Shown here: positions 18,729 through 31,128 of the stretch, in pieces
Layout of the letters: the number at the start of each line of letters is the position of its first letter
Numbering within the stretch: the stretch's first letter is position 1
Assembly: GCA_009103225.1 (NCBI GenBank)
Contig: RHPI01000008.1
Coordinates: 436,610-500,609 of the forward strand
Direction: 5' to 3'
DNA: 64,000 bases
Source of the DNA: Chlorokybus atmophyticus
Lineage: Eukaryota > Streptophyta > Chlorokybophyceae > Chlorokybales > Chlorokybaceae
Made by a program: the position numbers and the translations under genes
The notes under the pieces: generated by a model
What the model was told of the DNA's origin: nothing
The model's database searches: none
The model's input: only the letters and a program-made list of their open reading frames with translations

Positions 18729-19006
18729 GCTTGCACTGCACTGTTAGCATAGCAGCCTCAAGACTACACCCAACTTATACTAGTGTGGGCACCACACTGA
18801 AGCGTGCACAGATACACGCCATATTTACAGTGGTTGTGTGGGGTACAATAGTAGGTTGTGCGGCGTAGTATAGGTAACTGTTGCACAAGTAGAGCAGCAG
18901 CAGGGCCCGCAGGGTCTCTATGGTTAGCTCTCCGCCACAGGCAGAAACGCCCCTGGGATGAAGCGTGCATACTGCACGGTACAGATGCATCCAGTCACAC
19001 CCTGTC
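18729..19006. other. Convergent spacer, kinase and coiled-coil gene
   Basis: About 280 bases between two stop codons; presumed 3' UTRs. No hairpin, repeat or gene is seen. Confidence 0.5.
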
Positions 19007-21205
19007 TCACGGGTCCGTGCTGCTTTCACCCTCGTTATCTACAAGTGCAACCACGACTCCCGCATCCCGGTCTTTATCCTCTGTAGCTCCCAAGCGCAGC
19101 AGCTCGGTGGTGGTTGAATCGTCTTCTGAGGCGAGGAGCTCCTGCCTCATGCATGCCAGCTGGCGCGACACGTCCAAAGCGACCAACCCAAGCTTCTCCT
19201 GTACAGAGAGTTGTTATGCTCGGGCAAGAACACAATTTGCGCGTTATTGTTGCCCATAATGCCAGCAGCGTGTATTGTCTGGCCAAAATTATGTATGTAG
19301 TAGGTTTTGTTGTGATGGATTGGTGTGGTTTATACGCGCGCGTGACCAAGTTGCAATAAGCACGGTAATGTAGTATCTTGACAAACACGGCGTTGACGAA
19401 TATGTTTTAGCGACTGTGGCTATGCTTCGTGGCCAAACGACAGCCTTCAATGTGTCCCCAGCTATGCAGATTCTTACCATAGCAGTGCACGTGCAATGGG
19501 GAGCTTACTTGCAACCACACAACACCACGCGCATACCTGCAGCAGCTCCATCTGTTGCAGTCTCTCTGCAAGGCTTGCTAGTTCAAGCGTGAGTTTGCTG
19601 GCATCGCTGTTGACGTCATCATCGTCCCCGTCCTCGTCACCACGATCGAGGTTGAGGTCCACGCCGCTGCCATGGCCAATGCGCCCGTCCAGATCGTCGC
19701 ACATGGAGGACTCGTCTTGCGCCACGATGAAACCCTTTTGCAAAGTACACTGTCATGTGAGTCACCAGCTCGCCAAGCACCATCTTCCTACTGCAACGTT
19801 GACACGTACTTGCATGTCACTTGCGAGCGCCCGCGCCAAGTACTGGTCCATCTCCAAGTCAAAGGCATCATCCCCTTCCTCGTCCTCGTCTTCCGCTTTG
19901 TCCTCCTCTTCCTCTTCCCCGTTGGCGTACGTGTACGCACCTCTACCAGGTCCTTCCAGATCATCATCATCATCCTCTTCCTGCAAGCACTCCAGGGAGG
20001 AGTGCAAGTGTGCCGAGTGCGCGGACAACGTGGCAGACAGCATCCTGGAGGAAAACTAACAGTGAGATTGATTCGTTCACGTCTCAGATGTAACATGTGA
20101 CAGTTGTTTACAAGAGTACCCTAGTTGGTCTGTGAGCGTGTCGCGCTTGCGTCTCATCTGAGCCAGCTCGGCCTCCATCGCCTCCACCCGCATGGCTTCC
20201 GCCCACAGCCGCCCGCCCTCCGCGGCCTCCAGCGGCTCGCCGTGGTTGGCTTCCAGCTCTGCAAGTCATCATACACTCTCAAGAGAAGATGCAAAACGAA
20301 AGCAGAAGCAAGGGAGCAATGGAAGCAACACATCTGCGCACACATGCACAAACAGTCATATGAACACAGTCATGCAGTCCCAAGCATATACACACAGCCA
20401 CATGCCCCCTCCCTCCCCCACCCACACACCACATGTATACATGTACACAAGTGCACACGCATATGTACCGGCCAGCAAGGTATCCAAGGCGTCCACGAGG
20501 TCCTCCCGGCTATCGCGCATCAGCACCGCGCGCGCCGTTGCCGCAGCCCAGCCAGGCCCCAGCGCAGCTGTACGTACAGGCACATCTGTTGTTGGTACAC
20601 ATGCATGCATGACCTAAATCCACACATTGCCGCAAGCACTTGATACACGTACCTGTGTATTCTCCTTCGGTGCCCTCCTGCCCCGCCCACAATTGCATCC
20701 GCCCGTCCTCTCTGCCTTCACCAACCTGTGCTTGCCTCTGGTGTTGTCCTTCCTGTCCGTCTTCACTCCCACTCCCACTCCCACTCCCAAGTCCACTTCC
20801 ACTCTCAATCCCACTCTCACTGTCACTTTCACTCTCATCCTCACTCTTATCCTCACTTTCACTCTCACTCCCGCTCTCGCTCTCATCCTCACTCTCGCTG
20901 GGGACGCTTGGGGAGGGGATCTCCACGCAAAGGCCCACGTCACTTGCCTTCCTCTTCTCCTTCTCCATCCCCTCAACCTTCTCCTTCTCCTTCTGTTTCT
21001 CGTTCACATTTGCACTGGTATCGTGTGTGGCTGTAGGGTTGCTGTCGGAGGCTGTGTCCTTGTGGTTATTGTTACTGATACTGCTGCTGTTGTTGGCCAC
21101 GTCGCTGGCGGATGCGGTAGTTACTGCATCCATGAATATCGCATGCGGAGGCTCCTTTTCTACCTGTGGCAGGCGCAATGTGACTGTTAACGAACTGGCA
21201 TACAT
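19007..21205 (-). CDS. Unrecognised acidic coiled-coil protein
   Basis: Exons in coding order: from 21205 (or an acceptor near 21163) to about 20654, 20568-20471, 20258-20120, 20044-19810, 19734-19537 and 19198-19007. Phases agree across the junctions I could check. The first exon is Ser/Asn-rich, then a charged Lys/Glu segment, then an extreme Ser-Gly-Glu tract coded at about 20758-20900. Later exons carry short helices (DSREDLVDALDTLLA; EAMEAELAQMRRKRDTL), a Glu/Asp-rich stretch and a leucine heptad segment (LTLELASLAERLQQMELLQ). I recognise no catalytic domain. The start is uncertain: ATG 21205 is in frame, but a CAG acceptor lies just inside the ORF, so a further upstream exon is possible. 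An intron holds the second copy of the 85-base repeat. Confidence 0.65.
20309..20393 (+). repeat. 85-base direct repeat, copy B
   Basis: Exact match to 9560-9644. This copy sits wholly within an intron of the acidic coiled-coil gene (20259-20470) and has no adjacent N, so it is more likely the genuine location. Confidence 0.9.
20758..20900. repeat. Coding Ser/Gly/Glu microsatellite
   Basis: Hexamer-like CACTCC/CACTCT repeats read on the minus strand as an alternating Ser-Gly and Ser-Glu tract in the acidic coiled-coil protein. The repeat is in frame, so length changes of three or six bases would alter only the length of this disordered segment. Confidence 0.85.
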
Positions 21206-23302
21206 GGTGAAATGCTGCTAGCCAACATGCTGATTGTCGTTGTCATGGCCTGTTTTGTTGTTGCATTGATTGGTCATGTGTGACCGGAGTTTTGTCTGTA
21301 TCCAGCGTGAAGTGTTTATGTCCGCTAGCATTTCAGAAAACCTCCCGTTCTTTAGTACGCCATTCCCTGGCCAAGGCTACCAGTACCGTCCTGTTGTTGC
21401 GCTTGTTGTTGATGTGGTAGATGTTCTCGTGACACGCAACTCTGAGTGAGTGACTCTCCAACGTTGAGTTATCTCTCACCTCCGCCATCTTGAGACAGAC
21501 ACTCCACCGCCGCAGCGGCTGCCGCCCCGTGTCTCTCTTCTTACGCCGCCGCCGTGCTGGCTGGAGCCTAACCGTTGCGCTGCTGCGCCCTCACGTGACC
21601 CCTTGGCTCATCACACATCTGATCAGACTGATGTGAAAGGAGGGCCATTACGGAGGGCAAGGCCAACGCGTCATGGTCTATGAGTTATGGCCCATGATTC
21701 ATGGGCGATGACACCAACAAGTGAGTGAGTCATGAACCATGACAGTAGTCAAAACACGGAGTGTTCATCTTTGAATGTGTGAAATGCACACAAAAAAGTC
21801 TCAGCCTTTTGCTGCTTCATACAATAACACATTACCATAAGTTAATGCTTATCATATTAAATGCAAATTGACATGTAAGTCTTAGTTTGATTCGCAGGTG
21901 ATGTAGAAATATGTTGTGTGATTTAACATTTTGTGCATCAATAATTTGTACAAGATATGACATAATGCATGTATACAATGTGTATATATGTATATAAGCA
22001 TATATATGTGTATGTATATTACGATACTGTATTTTGCAATGGTAGGCGCCAAAAGCTATGATCGTTTATGCAATGAACTGAACCTTTATTATGATAATGC
22101 AAATAATGTACATAGTATTCACATTCATGCAAAACGGATAAGCACTTTGATGTCATGGCAACGTTACCGATAAATGATCGCGATATCATTTCGCGATGAA
22201 ATTTCAAAAAACGCCGTTTACTTAATTTTACACAATCATATCAAACATATCATTGACATTGAAAAGAAATGCTTATCGTGCGCATGCTATTTGATATATA
22301 TCTATACTACGCCACCAATGGTTGATCATATAAGTCATTTACTAACTTATTTGATATGCTTTGCATTGTTATTTCATGTGTTGACACTCATTAAGTGTCG
22401 TATTGTTATATTGCATGATATGCATTGCTATGTATGGATAGATTGATACATTTGTGCAATTGTCATAAAAACAGTTACGCAATTGATATTGGCAGTAATG
22501 AATGTACATTGTCGGCCGTATTGATCAATCGTGCACACAACAATCTCAATTGAAGTTGTGCGCGCAAACATCACATGCCACTGAATGATTTTTGGTCCAA
22601 ATCAATTGAACTTCTGCGCCTCTCATTAAAGCTAAGCTGCATTTGTTATTTGTTTTGCATAGCTTGTGATGCGTAATGTTCTAATGCCTCCATCTTGGGC
22701 TCCACAATTGCACACATAATGCCGCGCATTATAGCTATCAGGCTTACATGATCGGTCACAAAACGCATCGACATATGCTTTGTGTTCTTTATTTGCCGCT
22801 AAGCACGGGTCATGTACCTCGACATGGATGCAACGGATGAAGGAAATCAATGATGGAGTCGTGCACGCGCTTGGACCAAAGATGTGCAACACCGTGTTGC
22901 CTTGTGACTACTATGATTGTGAGTAGTTAATACCGAGCATTGGATTACTTCTCGTCACACCATTAACTCCGAGGAGAAAGCAACCACAATGCGATCCTGA
23001 TTTCATGCGCATGTGTAGTACTGCCAATTGCAACATTCTTGCGCAATTGATCCTAAAAAAGTCCGCAAAGGATAGTGCACAGCCTTACAAGCTGTAATGT
23101 GTCTGAACCTACACTATGAGGAGTATTCTTGACAATGTAGCATCCAAGGATCGGGCCATTGCATAGTGGTCACCCTTGCATTATGTATACGTTGTGTTGT
23201 GTAAATCAACAACATCTCAATAGGTTTACAGCTGGTATCAGCCACCCTCAATTACGCGTGCAAGGTATAACTCCACATATCACTCTGACAATGCTAGTTG
23301 CA
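21206..23302. other. 2.1-kb spacer, largely AT-rich
   Basis: No coding model is supported. From about 21.78 to 22.9 kb the sequence turns strikingly AT-rich (TATATA/GTATAT near 21.97-22.02 kb), unlike the gene regions. It might be an old organelle-derived insertion, but I recognise no organellar gene. The left end may hold the promoter and first exon of the coiled-coil gene; the right end is the TrpE 3' flank. Confidence 0.55.
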
Positions 23303-26300
23303 TTATCGCAACAACACTTCACTTTGTTGCGAGGTATGCTTGCTTGCGTCCAAGTTGTTTAATGCTGCCATTTTGGATTGCGCTTTGCCTTGTGGCGTGA
23401 ACGCTGTCTCCGCCAGATCAATAGCGCGGCCCAGAGCAGCCGCCTTGTTCACCGTTTCTTCATATTCAGCAGCGGGGTTAGAATCGGCCACAATCCCCGC
23501 ACCAGCCTGTTGGACGCATCGCGCATAAGTAGTGTACCGCAATGCAGACTTGGCATATTGCCACGGCTGCACAATCCCCAAGCGTACACAGCTTGTGTGT
23601 GGCATACCTGCAAATGGACAACCCACTCTCTCCGCGAGTGTGAGCCGTTGTACGAGTAGATTGTGTCTGCATTAGAGGTGGGAATTACCATGGTGCGCAG
23701 CGCCAGCGCCATGTCCATGCCACCGGTGAACGAGGCCGTGCCGATGCCCCCTCCATAAGGGCCTCTCCTGGTGACTTCCAAGTCATCAATGATCTGCATC
23801 GCTCGCACCTTTGGTGCCCCGCTGATGGTGCCGGCGGGCAGCGCCGCTCGCAGCACATCCCAACAGTCCAGACCATCCTTCAATTGACCTGAAGCACAGA
23901 TGTGTCTACGAGCGCTCGTCGAGCATAAGCTGGCGATAGCGTGCTGAAGCGGGTACCTGTGACTGTGGATGATATATGCATGACGTGGGAGTATCGCTCA
24001 ACGTTCATCAAAGCTTCTACTTTAACAGTGCCGTCCTTTGCGACACGCCCGACGTCATTGCGCCCAAGGTCTACCAACATAACATGCTCTGCACACTCCT
24101 TCTCGTCTGCCAGGAGCTCCTCCTCAAGGCGCTTATCCTGAAAGTGCCCATGTTGTGTCACACATGCAGAAAATGCAAAACCTTCTGCATTTTCTGCTTG
24201 TACTCGAGCATGCAACAACTGCAGTATGGATGAAACTGTACCTCTTGTGGGGTTGATCCTCGTCGGCGAGTGCCTGCCAACGGCCGGTTGACAACTATGT
24301 TGTCCGCTACACGACACAAGATCTCAGGGCTGGAGGCCACCATGATGCAACCGCGCGCTTGCATGTAGATCATGTATGGAGAAGGGTTAACGATACGCAA
24401 AGCCCTGTAAATCTGGAATGGATCCGCAAATGTGCGGCGCTCAAACCGATGCGACAATACGACCTGCCAAGACACAACAAGTTGGAATGATAAACCCTGG
24501 CGTCTTAATAATGGCTTATGTGGTTACAGTATGCAACAAGTGCTGATGAGCAGTACCTGAAAGATGTCGCCAGCCCGTATGTGCTCTTGAGCCTTGTCAA
24601 CTGCACCCATGTACTGTTCGCGAGTCATCGTGGAATGATGCTCATAGTCGCCGCGCTGTCCGAGCACCAGGTCCACATTGCCAGAAGATAGGTCTGGAGT
24701 TGGCGATGTTTGCAACAGTGCTGCCAGCTCATCCAAGCTCTCCATCCCATCACTGTACGCATCTAACACAACTCCCGTCAAAATCCCATGCATCAACACC
24801 ATGTACCAACTCAATTTCCATCAGTCACCCACTCTAACATGCACTCTACTCCTGACGACCCACTTAGCTGTATGCATGATGTTGGTATGTCCTCGTAGCC
24901 TGATTTCCCACACATGTTGTACTGCAGGTGTCATGGCATACCTTCTAGTAACTCGAAGTCTTCGGTGAACACCCACTGGACCAGGTAGGCCACTTTGGTG
25001 ACATGGTCGAAGACGACAACCCTCTTGTACAAACCCAGATGCAAATCTGGAAGATCTCGATCATCGGGCGGAGCGGCCTCAAAGGGTATTTTGCCTGATT
25101 CAACGTATCGCACGGTGTCATACGCAGTGAAGCCCACCCAGCCACCTGAAAACGCCTATAGAAACCACCAAACAGGATCAGAGGTGCTGCTTGAAATTAT
25201 TTGTTTGCCATGCACTTCAATGCACAATAGCATATGATAAACATGCTATTCTCAAACAGGTGTGAGTGCGCATGCAACTCAATGGCTGGAGAAAGCGAGT
25301 GACTGCAATGAACTGCTAGTAAAATGTCCCCTACTGTCCAGTGGCCTCAGTAAGTGGCCGATCATGGAGACGTAAATTCTAACAAGTGCTGATTGTACGG
25401 CAATAAGCACGACCAGTTGAACATACAACAAGCTGTTGTGCGGTGTCACGGAGTGCTACTGAAGTGCACATATGTCAATGCATGTCAACTGCATTGCTTA
25501 GCTTTGTGTAAGTCACGCATGCACTGAAATTCAGTGCTACTAAAGTGCACATATGTCATTGCATGTCAACTGCATTGCTTAGCTTTATTTAAGTCATGCA
25601 TGCGCTGAACAACTTCAGTACTACTGAAGTGCACATATGTCAATGCATGTCAACTGCATTGCTGTTGAGCTTAGCTTTATGTAAGTCATGCATGCGCTGA
25701 ACAAAGCATCCCGTGACAATGGACCAGTAGCTGTGCATGCTGTGGGGCACTTGTGCAGACACTTGACTTGCAGCACCTACCTGTGGAAGCTCGCCAGTCT
25801 GCACTGCTCGCAAGGCGGACGACAGCCGCACGGGAACTGCCATTGGGTCATCCTCGACAGACCTAACTCGCGTGCGCTTGTAGTGATCGAGAACGGTCAC
25901 CTGATTGCCTTTGGCTACCACTTCAATAGACGGATGCGCACCCACAAAGCTGTATCGACCCTGCTCTACAGCACACGTGATAAGACGAGTGCCGCAAGCT
26001 GACTGTTGTGTACATGCTGTTGTGAGATTTGTCAATGCCCGACTTGTGCAGCAATGATCACGCATAGCGAGACGCAATCGACAATGCCAAACCATCATGG
26101 TTTGACCATCTGCATGACATAGCCATGCCACATGTAGCAGAAGCAAAATAGCGTCACAATGACGCAGAAACCGTGAATGTATTGCAGTAAAGTCAACTAC
26201 TACATGAAGCAAGCGGCATGCATGTAAATAAGACATCTGCCATGCAGGAAGGAGGCAGCATGCAGGCACACGCACCGTCTTGTCGCCATCAACGACGGAC

Positions 26301-26826
26301 TCGAGCAGGAAGGAGGGGGCTTCTCGGTCCTGCTCCTGAACGAGGCAGCGGTAGGCCATTACGGGGGTGAGCTGGTCGGAGAAAATGCGTCGCACGAGCG
26401 GTACGACATTGCCCTCGCCAGCTCTCCGCTGGAACGCCTCAAACCCTAATTGCAAGGGTTAGCGTTCTGTTGTTGCGACAAACAATCAGGCCAGAGCTTG
26501 CACACTTTCCACTGCATGTTAACCAGCCGTTTTTGCAATGTGTAATGCGACTTACCAGCCGACGCCGAGCAGCTGCATGGTCCTCGCCGTCCACATGGCT
26601 GCGGAGACACCTGCGGTCTTCCGCCGGCGAGAGAGGAGGCGGTGGCGAGTGGGTCTGAGCTGCTGAACAAAGCGTCTCCATGGAGAAATGCTGCACGCTG
26701 CTGCCTCAACCCCCCGCAACCACCGCGTGTACGCTTCAACCTCCGTTCAACTATACTTACACCAGGTTGCAGAGCCGCAGCAACCGCCCCCGAGGACGAC
26801 GACACCCCAGCCACGGCGGCCGCCAT
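23303..26826 (-). CDS. trpE: Anthranilate synthase component I (plastid-type leader)
   Basis: Converts chorismate to anthranilate, the first step of tryptophan synthesis, with a separate glutaminase subunit. Exons in coding order: 26826-about 26560 (leader), 26445-26276, 25960-25781, 25155-24942, 24762-24557, 24463-24242, 24137-23957, 23888-23608 and 23506-23303. The leader is rich in Ala, Ser and Arg, as expected of a chloroplast transit peptide. Family blocks are visible: [52 protein letters not shown] with [46 protein letters not shown] and the C-terminal [11 protein letters not shown]. The domain ends without a fused glutaminase. Acceptor choice at 25155 (AFSGGWVG) is needed to keep phase; the nearer CAG does not. 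The splice inside the leader is unresolved. Intron 3 holds a threefold tandem repeat. Divergent from the TBC gene. Confidence 0.95.
25452..25706. repeat. Three tandem copies of an 81-90-base unit
   Basis: Copies start at 25452, 25533 and 25617, each opening AGTRCTACTRAAGTGCACAT and running through CATGTCAACTGCATTGC to a CATGCRCTGAA end. The third has a small insertion (GTTGAG). The array lies within TrpE intron 3, between 25156 and 25780. Confidence 0.9.
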
Positions 26827-27313
26827 GGACGCCGCCGCTCACACCGCCCAAACGCCACTGCCCGATAAGCTATCAGAGATAACGGCGCCACTACTGATAT
26901 CTCTTGCATTCGACATCGTTTATACCAATTGTCCCGTGAAGGTAACTCAAATTGAAATTGCAGGGTATCAGGACCTTTGTGGTCCTGAGGACGACTTGGT
27001 GCGGAGTCAGCAGTCAAACCCTAACCGATGGATTCGATTCTAGGACGGGTCGGCGGCGACGGGTGGGCGGGCGACCTGGAGGAGGGGATTGAGGTGGTGG
27101 ACAAGGAGAACAAGGAGGGGGTTGGTGTGGACGAGAGAGCGTGAAGGTGTTTTAGCTCACGTGGTCGTGGTTGGTGCCCATTGTGATGTGTTTGAAAGGC
27201 TGTGTGGTCGGAGCCGCAGCACAGACGGGCTTCAGCATGGTTGTGCGTAGCCTGGTCTGGTAGACCAGGCTACGCCGTCTCTGTGTGCAAGTGGCGTTTC
27301 TTCAGCAGTACCA
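26827..27313. promoter_or_regulatory. Divergent promoter region TrpE/TBC
   Basis: The TrpE start and the first certain TBC exon are 487 bases apart. An inverted pair of seven-base AGAGATA/TATCTCT motifs lies around 26876-26903. An ATG at 27028 opens a 38-codon frame on the plus strand, with a possible GT donor (AGC/GTGAAG) near its end. It could be the true first exon of the TBC gene. Confidence 0.35.
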
Positions 27314-30141
27314 ATGGCCCAGCTGGTCATGATGGAGGGTCTGCGGCTGGGCCCCTCCACTTCCGCCTCCACCTCAGTGAGGTTAGCCGAGGTATACGAT
27401 GAGGAGGAGGGCACGCTTCTCGTCGTCGCTGATATCGCCGAGGAGGCATGCCTCCAGGAGTACGACACGCACGGCTTCTTGCTGCGTCTGACAGCTCAGG
27501 TGTTTGTGCACTTTCACTTAGATCTGCGTGTTCGTGCACCTAGTTGAAGCATCCCGCATTGTTTTGCGCCTTGCTTAATGGGATCCTGATTTCAAGCAAG
27601 GAGCTCCTATGTAGTTCTGGGCTTATCAGGGTGCCAGCGATGGCATGGTCTATGCTAAGCTTACGCCCAGTGTCCAGTGAGATCTGATCTTTTATGAGTT
27701 ATGAGCAGTTGATCTCAGCTTCACGGGAATGGCTCTGTGGTCAAGATGTAAACGTCTGTACTGCCTGTGCTGCAGCTGTCATGCATCACCATTGAGAACT
27801 ACAAACCGCAATCTCATGTGTGCTCATTGTGTGTGCACGTGTCATGCACAACATCAGCAGGTCGTCTGCATGCAACCTGACATGTGCCGGGTACAGGAAC
27901 GCATGCTTCGGAGGGAATGCGACGCGCGAGCACGGCAACGAGTGTCTGCATGGCGTATTTATTCGGGGCCTTCTGGCATTCCTGAGGGGGCACCTACGGG
28001 CGCATTCAAACGCCTCATCCGCAAGGGCATTCCAGCACCACTAAGGTTGGTCAGAGGTGCATGGCTATGTGCTGATATGGGCGATAGTGATCTAGTCAGT
28101 GGACGCAGCATAAGCATCTTGTGAAAGAGTTTGCATTCAGCAATCAAGTTGTGGTTGTGTGCAACGGGTAGGTTGCATGGGGTTGCTGTCTCAACATCAT
28201 CGTATGCTTGTGGCTAACAGGCTCAAAGTCTGGATGGTGATCTCTGGAGCTGCTCGCATGAGCGCCATGGCTTCGCCCGTGTACTACGCAGATCTTGCTC
28301 AACGAGGTGAAGCAGATGCCGTTGCAACTTCCGACTGGGAGGCGTCAAAGCAAATTGAAAATGTAGGAACAGGGCAAGATGGTTTAAGATCTGAAGTGCA
28401 TGCTAGTACAACTATTTTTTCTTTCGCAGCATCTCAATCGACTTACCACCGATGTGGACATTGCTGCAGGATCTGCGGCGGACATTCCCTGGGCATGCTT
28501 GGATCAATTCAGAAAAAACCCTTTCGGAGTTGCGGCGTGTTCTGCTTGCTTATGCACTACGCAATCCCAAAGTTGGTTACTGCCAGGTGCGCACTCAATA
28601 TTGTCGGCAACACAGCAACAATTGCGATGCAAAAATTCAGCGACGCTAAAGCATGTGTGCTGCAGTCAATGAACTTTGTCGCTGCCCTTCTGCTGCTGGT
28701 CGCTGGCGAGGAAGAGGGAGCGTTCTGGCTATTGGCTGCGCTTGTTGAAACAGTCCTGGCCGAGAACACGTACGCCAGAGACCTGCGCGGGACACGAATA
28801 GAGCAGCGTGTGTTGGCAGAGCTGTTGCAAGAAAAAATGCCCAGGTATCGCGCTCAGCTTATGTTTATTGCATATATTCGCAAGCACAGCTTGTGCATGT
28901 TTGCTGTGGTTGTAAATGTGGTTGTAAGCGGCCAGCTGCCGTAGTCGACCACTTGTTCTGCATCAATTCTGTGAGCATTACTTTGCTCCAGTTGCTTTGG
29001 TAGTAATATATGAATGGCTGTGTGTTTGTGGTTAGCATGTCATCGTCCTAGGACGTGAGGGCTGGCTAGAAGTTGCTGTTTTCAGCACCGCGGTGCAAGT
29101 TTTCTGGCTGTGCAAAGCTGGCCTAAAGTAGCATTCGTAGTTTGGACTCATTGGGTCCATTGTGGCTGAGCAGTCTTCCTTGTGCATTGCACGAGAGCAG
29201 GCAGTTGCTGCGTAGCACAGCGCGTACTGGCACATGTTTGAGCTGATGCTTGGCATGCTTTCAGGTTGGCCCAGCACCTGGAACAAGTGGGCTGCGATAT
29301 AGCGTTTGTCTCCACCGAATGGTTTCTCTGCTTGTATTCCAAAAACCTTCCAACCGAGGTCAGTAACATGAACTTGCGGTGGCCAGTGCACTGGTGTGGA
29401 GCTTAGGTTGGGTGTTCAGTATATCATGTCTCAGGTGCAGCTATGCAAATGTTGCTGATTTGGCTAATTTTGCAGACAACCATGCGCGTCTGGGACGTCT
29501 TGTTTAGTGAAGGGTCCAAGGTTTTGTTTAGAGTAGCGCTTGCACTTTTCAAGGTATGGTGGTTACTGCTTTTGTGATTCATGTGCATGTTTCTTGTCAA
29601 TGCCGGTTGGTTTTAGTTTGCCAGCTGAACATGGTTTATGCCTCTGACGCCTACAGTTGAATGAGGCGGCGCTGTTGGCCTGCCAACATGTCGGCGACGT
29701 CATCAAGACCCTCAACACTGCTGCACGACGAGCACACGACCGGGACTTATTGTTGAAGGTATGGCCTTGATCGAAGCCAGCAGTGCTGTTCATGTCCTAT
29801 GCGCATGTTCCAATGGTGCCTGACACTGACCCACATCACATGTCCAGACGGCATTTGACACGGTTGGCCACCTGAGCATGTCGGCAATCTGGAAGACGCG
29901 GCAGCGGCAGCAGTCTCAGGTGCTAGCGGAGATGGATGCGCAGGCTGCGCAGAGGCTGATACAGAGGTCTGTCAAGAACGGCCGGGCGTCGATCAACGAC
30001 CCCGATGTCCCGGACTCGTTAGAGATACTTAGCCAGTCCCCGCCCGCGGGCGCACCGAGGACCCGTACTCCAACGCATGCACAACCACCTACGGAGCTCA
30101 TCGAAATGCATGCTGTCAATGCCAACTCGACTCGCTGGTGA
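27314..30141 (+). CDS. TBC-domain Rab GTPase-activating protein
   Basis: Stimulates GTP hydrolysis by Rab GTPases in membrane traffic. Exons: 27314(or earlier)-27499, 27897-28045, 28221-28362, 28470-28586, 28666-28844, 29265-29358, 29476-29553, 29657-29758 and 29848-30141, all phase-consistent. Domain order: short N-terminal segment ending [11 protein letters not shown] entry [22 protein letters not shown]; arginine-finger motif IxxDxxR as IENDLRR; glutamine-finger motif YCQ in [12 protein letters not shown]; then [17 protein letters not shown] and [14 protein letters not shown] basic/Gln-rich helix and a Pro/Thr-rich tail follow. Both catalytic fingers are intact, so GAP activity is expected. 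The organisation resembles small GRTP1/TBC1D-type proteins; the Rab target cannot be read from sequence. The 420-base intron after 28844 is the longest among the TBC exons. Confidence 0.93.
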
Positions 30142-31128
30142 CTCGCACCTGTAACATAGAAGGTTTCTGCACTGCACTGCACTCGCACGACAATTTTGTT
30201 GCAGTGAAGTCAAGTGCGCCAGCGTCTGCTGCTGTGCAATCGTTGGACTTGCTTTGCTTTTAGGATACATCAGACATGGTAGGTTTCCACTGCGTCTCTG
30301 GCAGTGGCAGTTTTATGTACATACAGGGCTAGTAGTAGTTGTTGGTGTTATTATGAGTATGGATCTCATCCACCGAAGTTGGACTTAAACTCTGGCAAAG
30401 CCTGTCTGCACCACAGCTTGCATGCAGCAGAAGGTATTGCAACCAGCAATGCGTAGTTGCGCTGTTGGAGCTACGCAGCGGTTGCCTTGTCACCATGATA
30501 TGGTTCTTAGTGTGTCCAGATTACATTGATGCATGCTGCATATGATCGGTCAGCTGCCGGTTCCCTAAAGAAGTGTTTGTTGTGTTACATTTGTAGTAAT
30601 GACGAGTCCATAATGGCAAGGTGGGTTGATTATGTCACACAAGCGACCAGGCAAGCATGCTTCATCTGCCCAGCGACCCGCAAATTTCGAGCGAGGATGC
30701 GTGACTGCAACACGAGCTGAGCCAACACGTTTCCTGCTGCGCCATTGGTCGACTCATTTGTGACACGCACTCAGCTCCTGAACAGTAAATGCCCTTCATG
30801 GATCACGTGCTCCAAATGACACGCATACTAACTCTCATTCGTGTCACGGGGAAGCTGCCGCACCAACCAGACAGAGTCCACACAGGTTGTTGGTGAGGTC
30901 GTGCAGCAGTGATCAATTTAAATATAGGCTGACATGCACCGCACAATATGTGCGCTATGTAGTGTTGCTACTCTGTGCTGCTAGTGCTATGCTACTAGTA
31001 GTATAATACTGGTACAGTATTGATAGACGTTCTAAGAATGGGGATTCTACAGTTATGACATATAGGGGTACACTGGAAGGATGCAATGTGTGAACGCATC
31101 TGAGTCCACTCCACTCCTTTCACCAGCA
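30142..31128. other. Spacer of about 1 kb between convergent genes
   Basis: Contains the 3' flanks of the TBC gene and of the low-complexity gene. Only short overlapping frames occur, none with family motifs. I see no RNA gene and no clear repeat. Confidence 0.5.

Noticed and set aside
26441-26465. AACCCTAA/TTAGGG-like stretches here and at several other introns, as telomeric repeats
   Set aside because: Only single or paired units occur, with no array; more likely intron sequence composition.
26642-27043. 133-codon plus-strand frame across the TrpE start
   Set aside because: It overlaps the TrpE leader exon in antisense and shows no motif; treated as a shadow.
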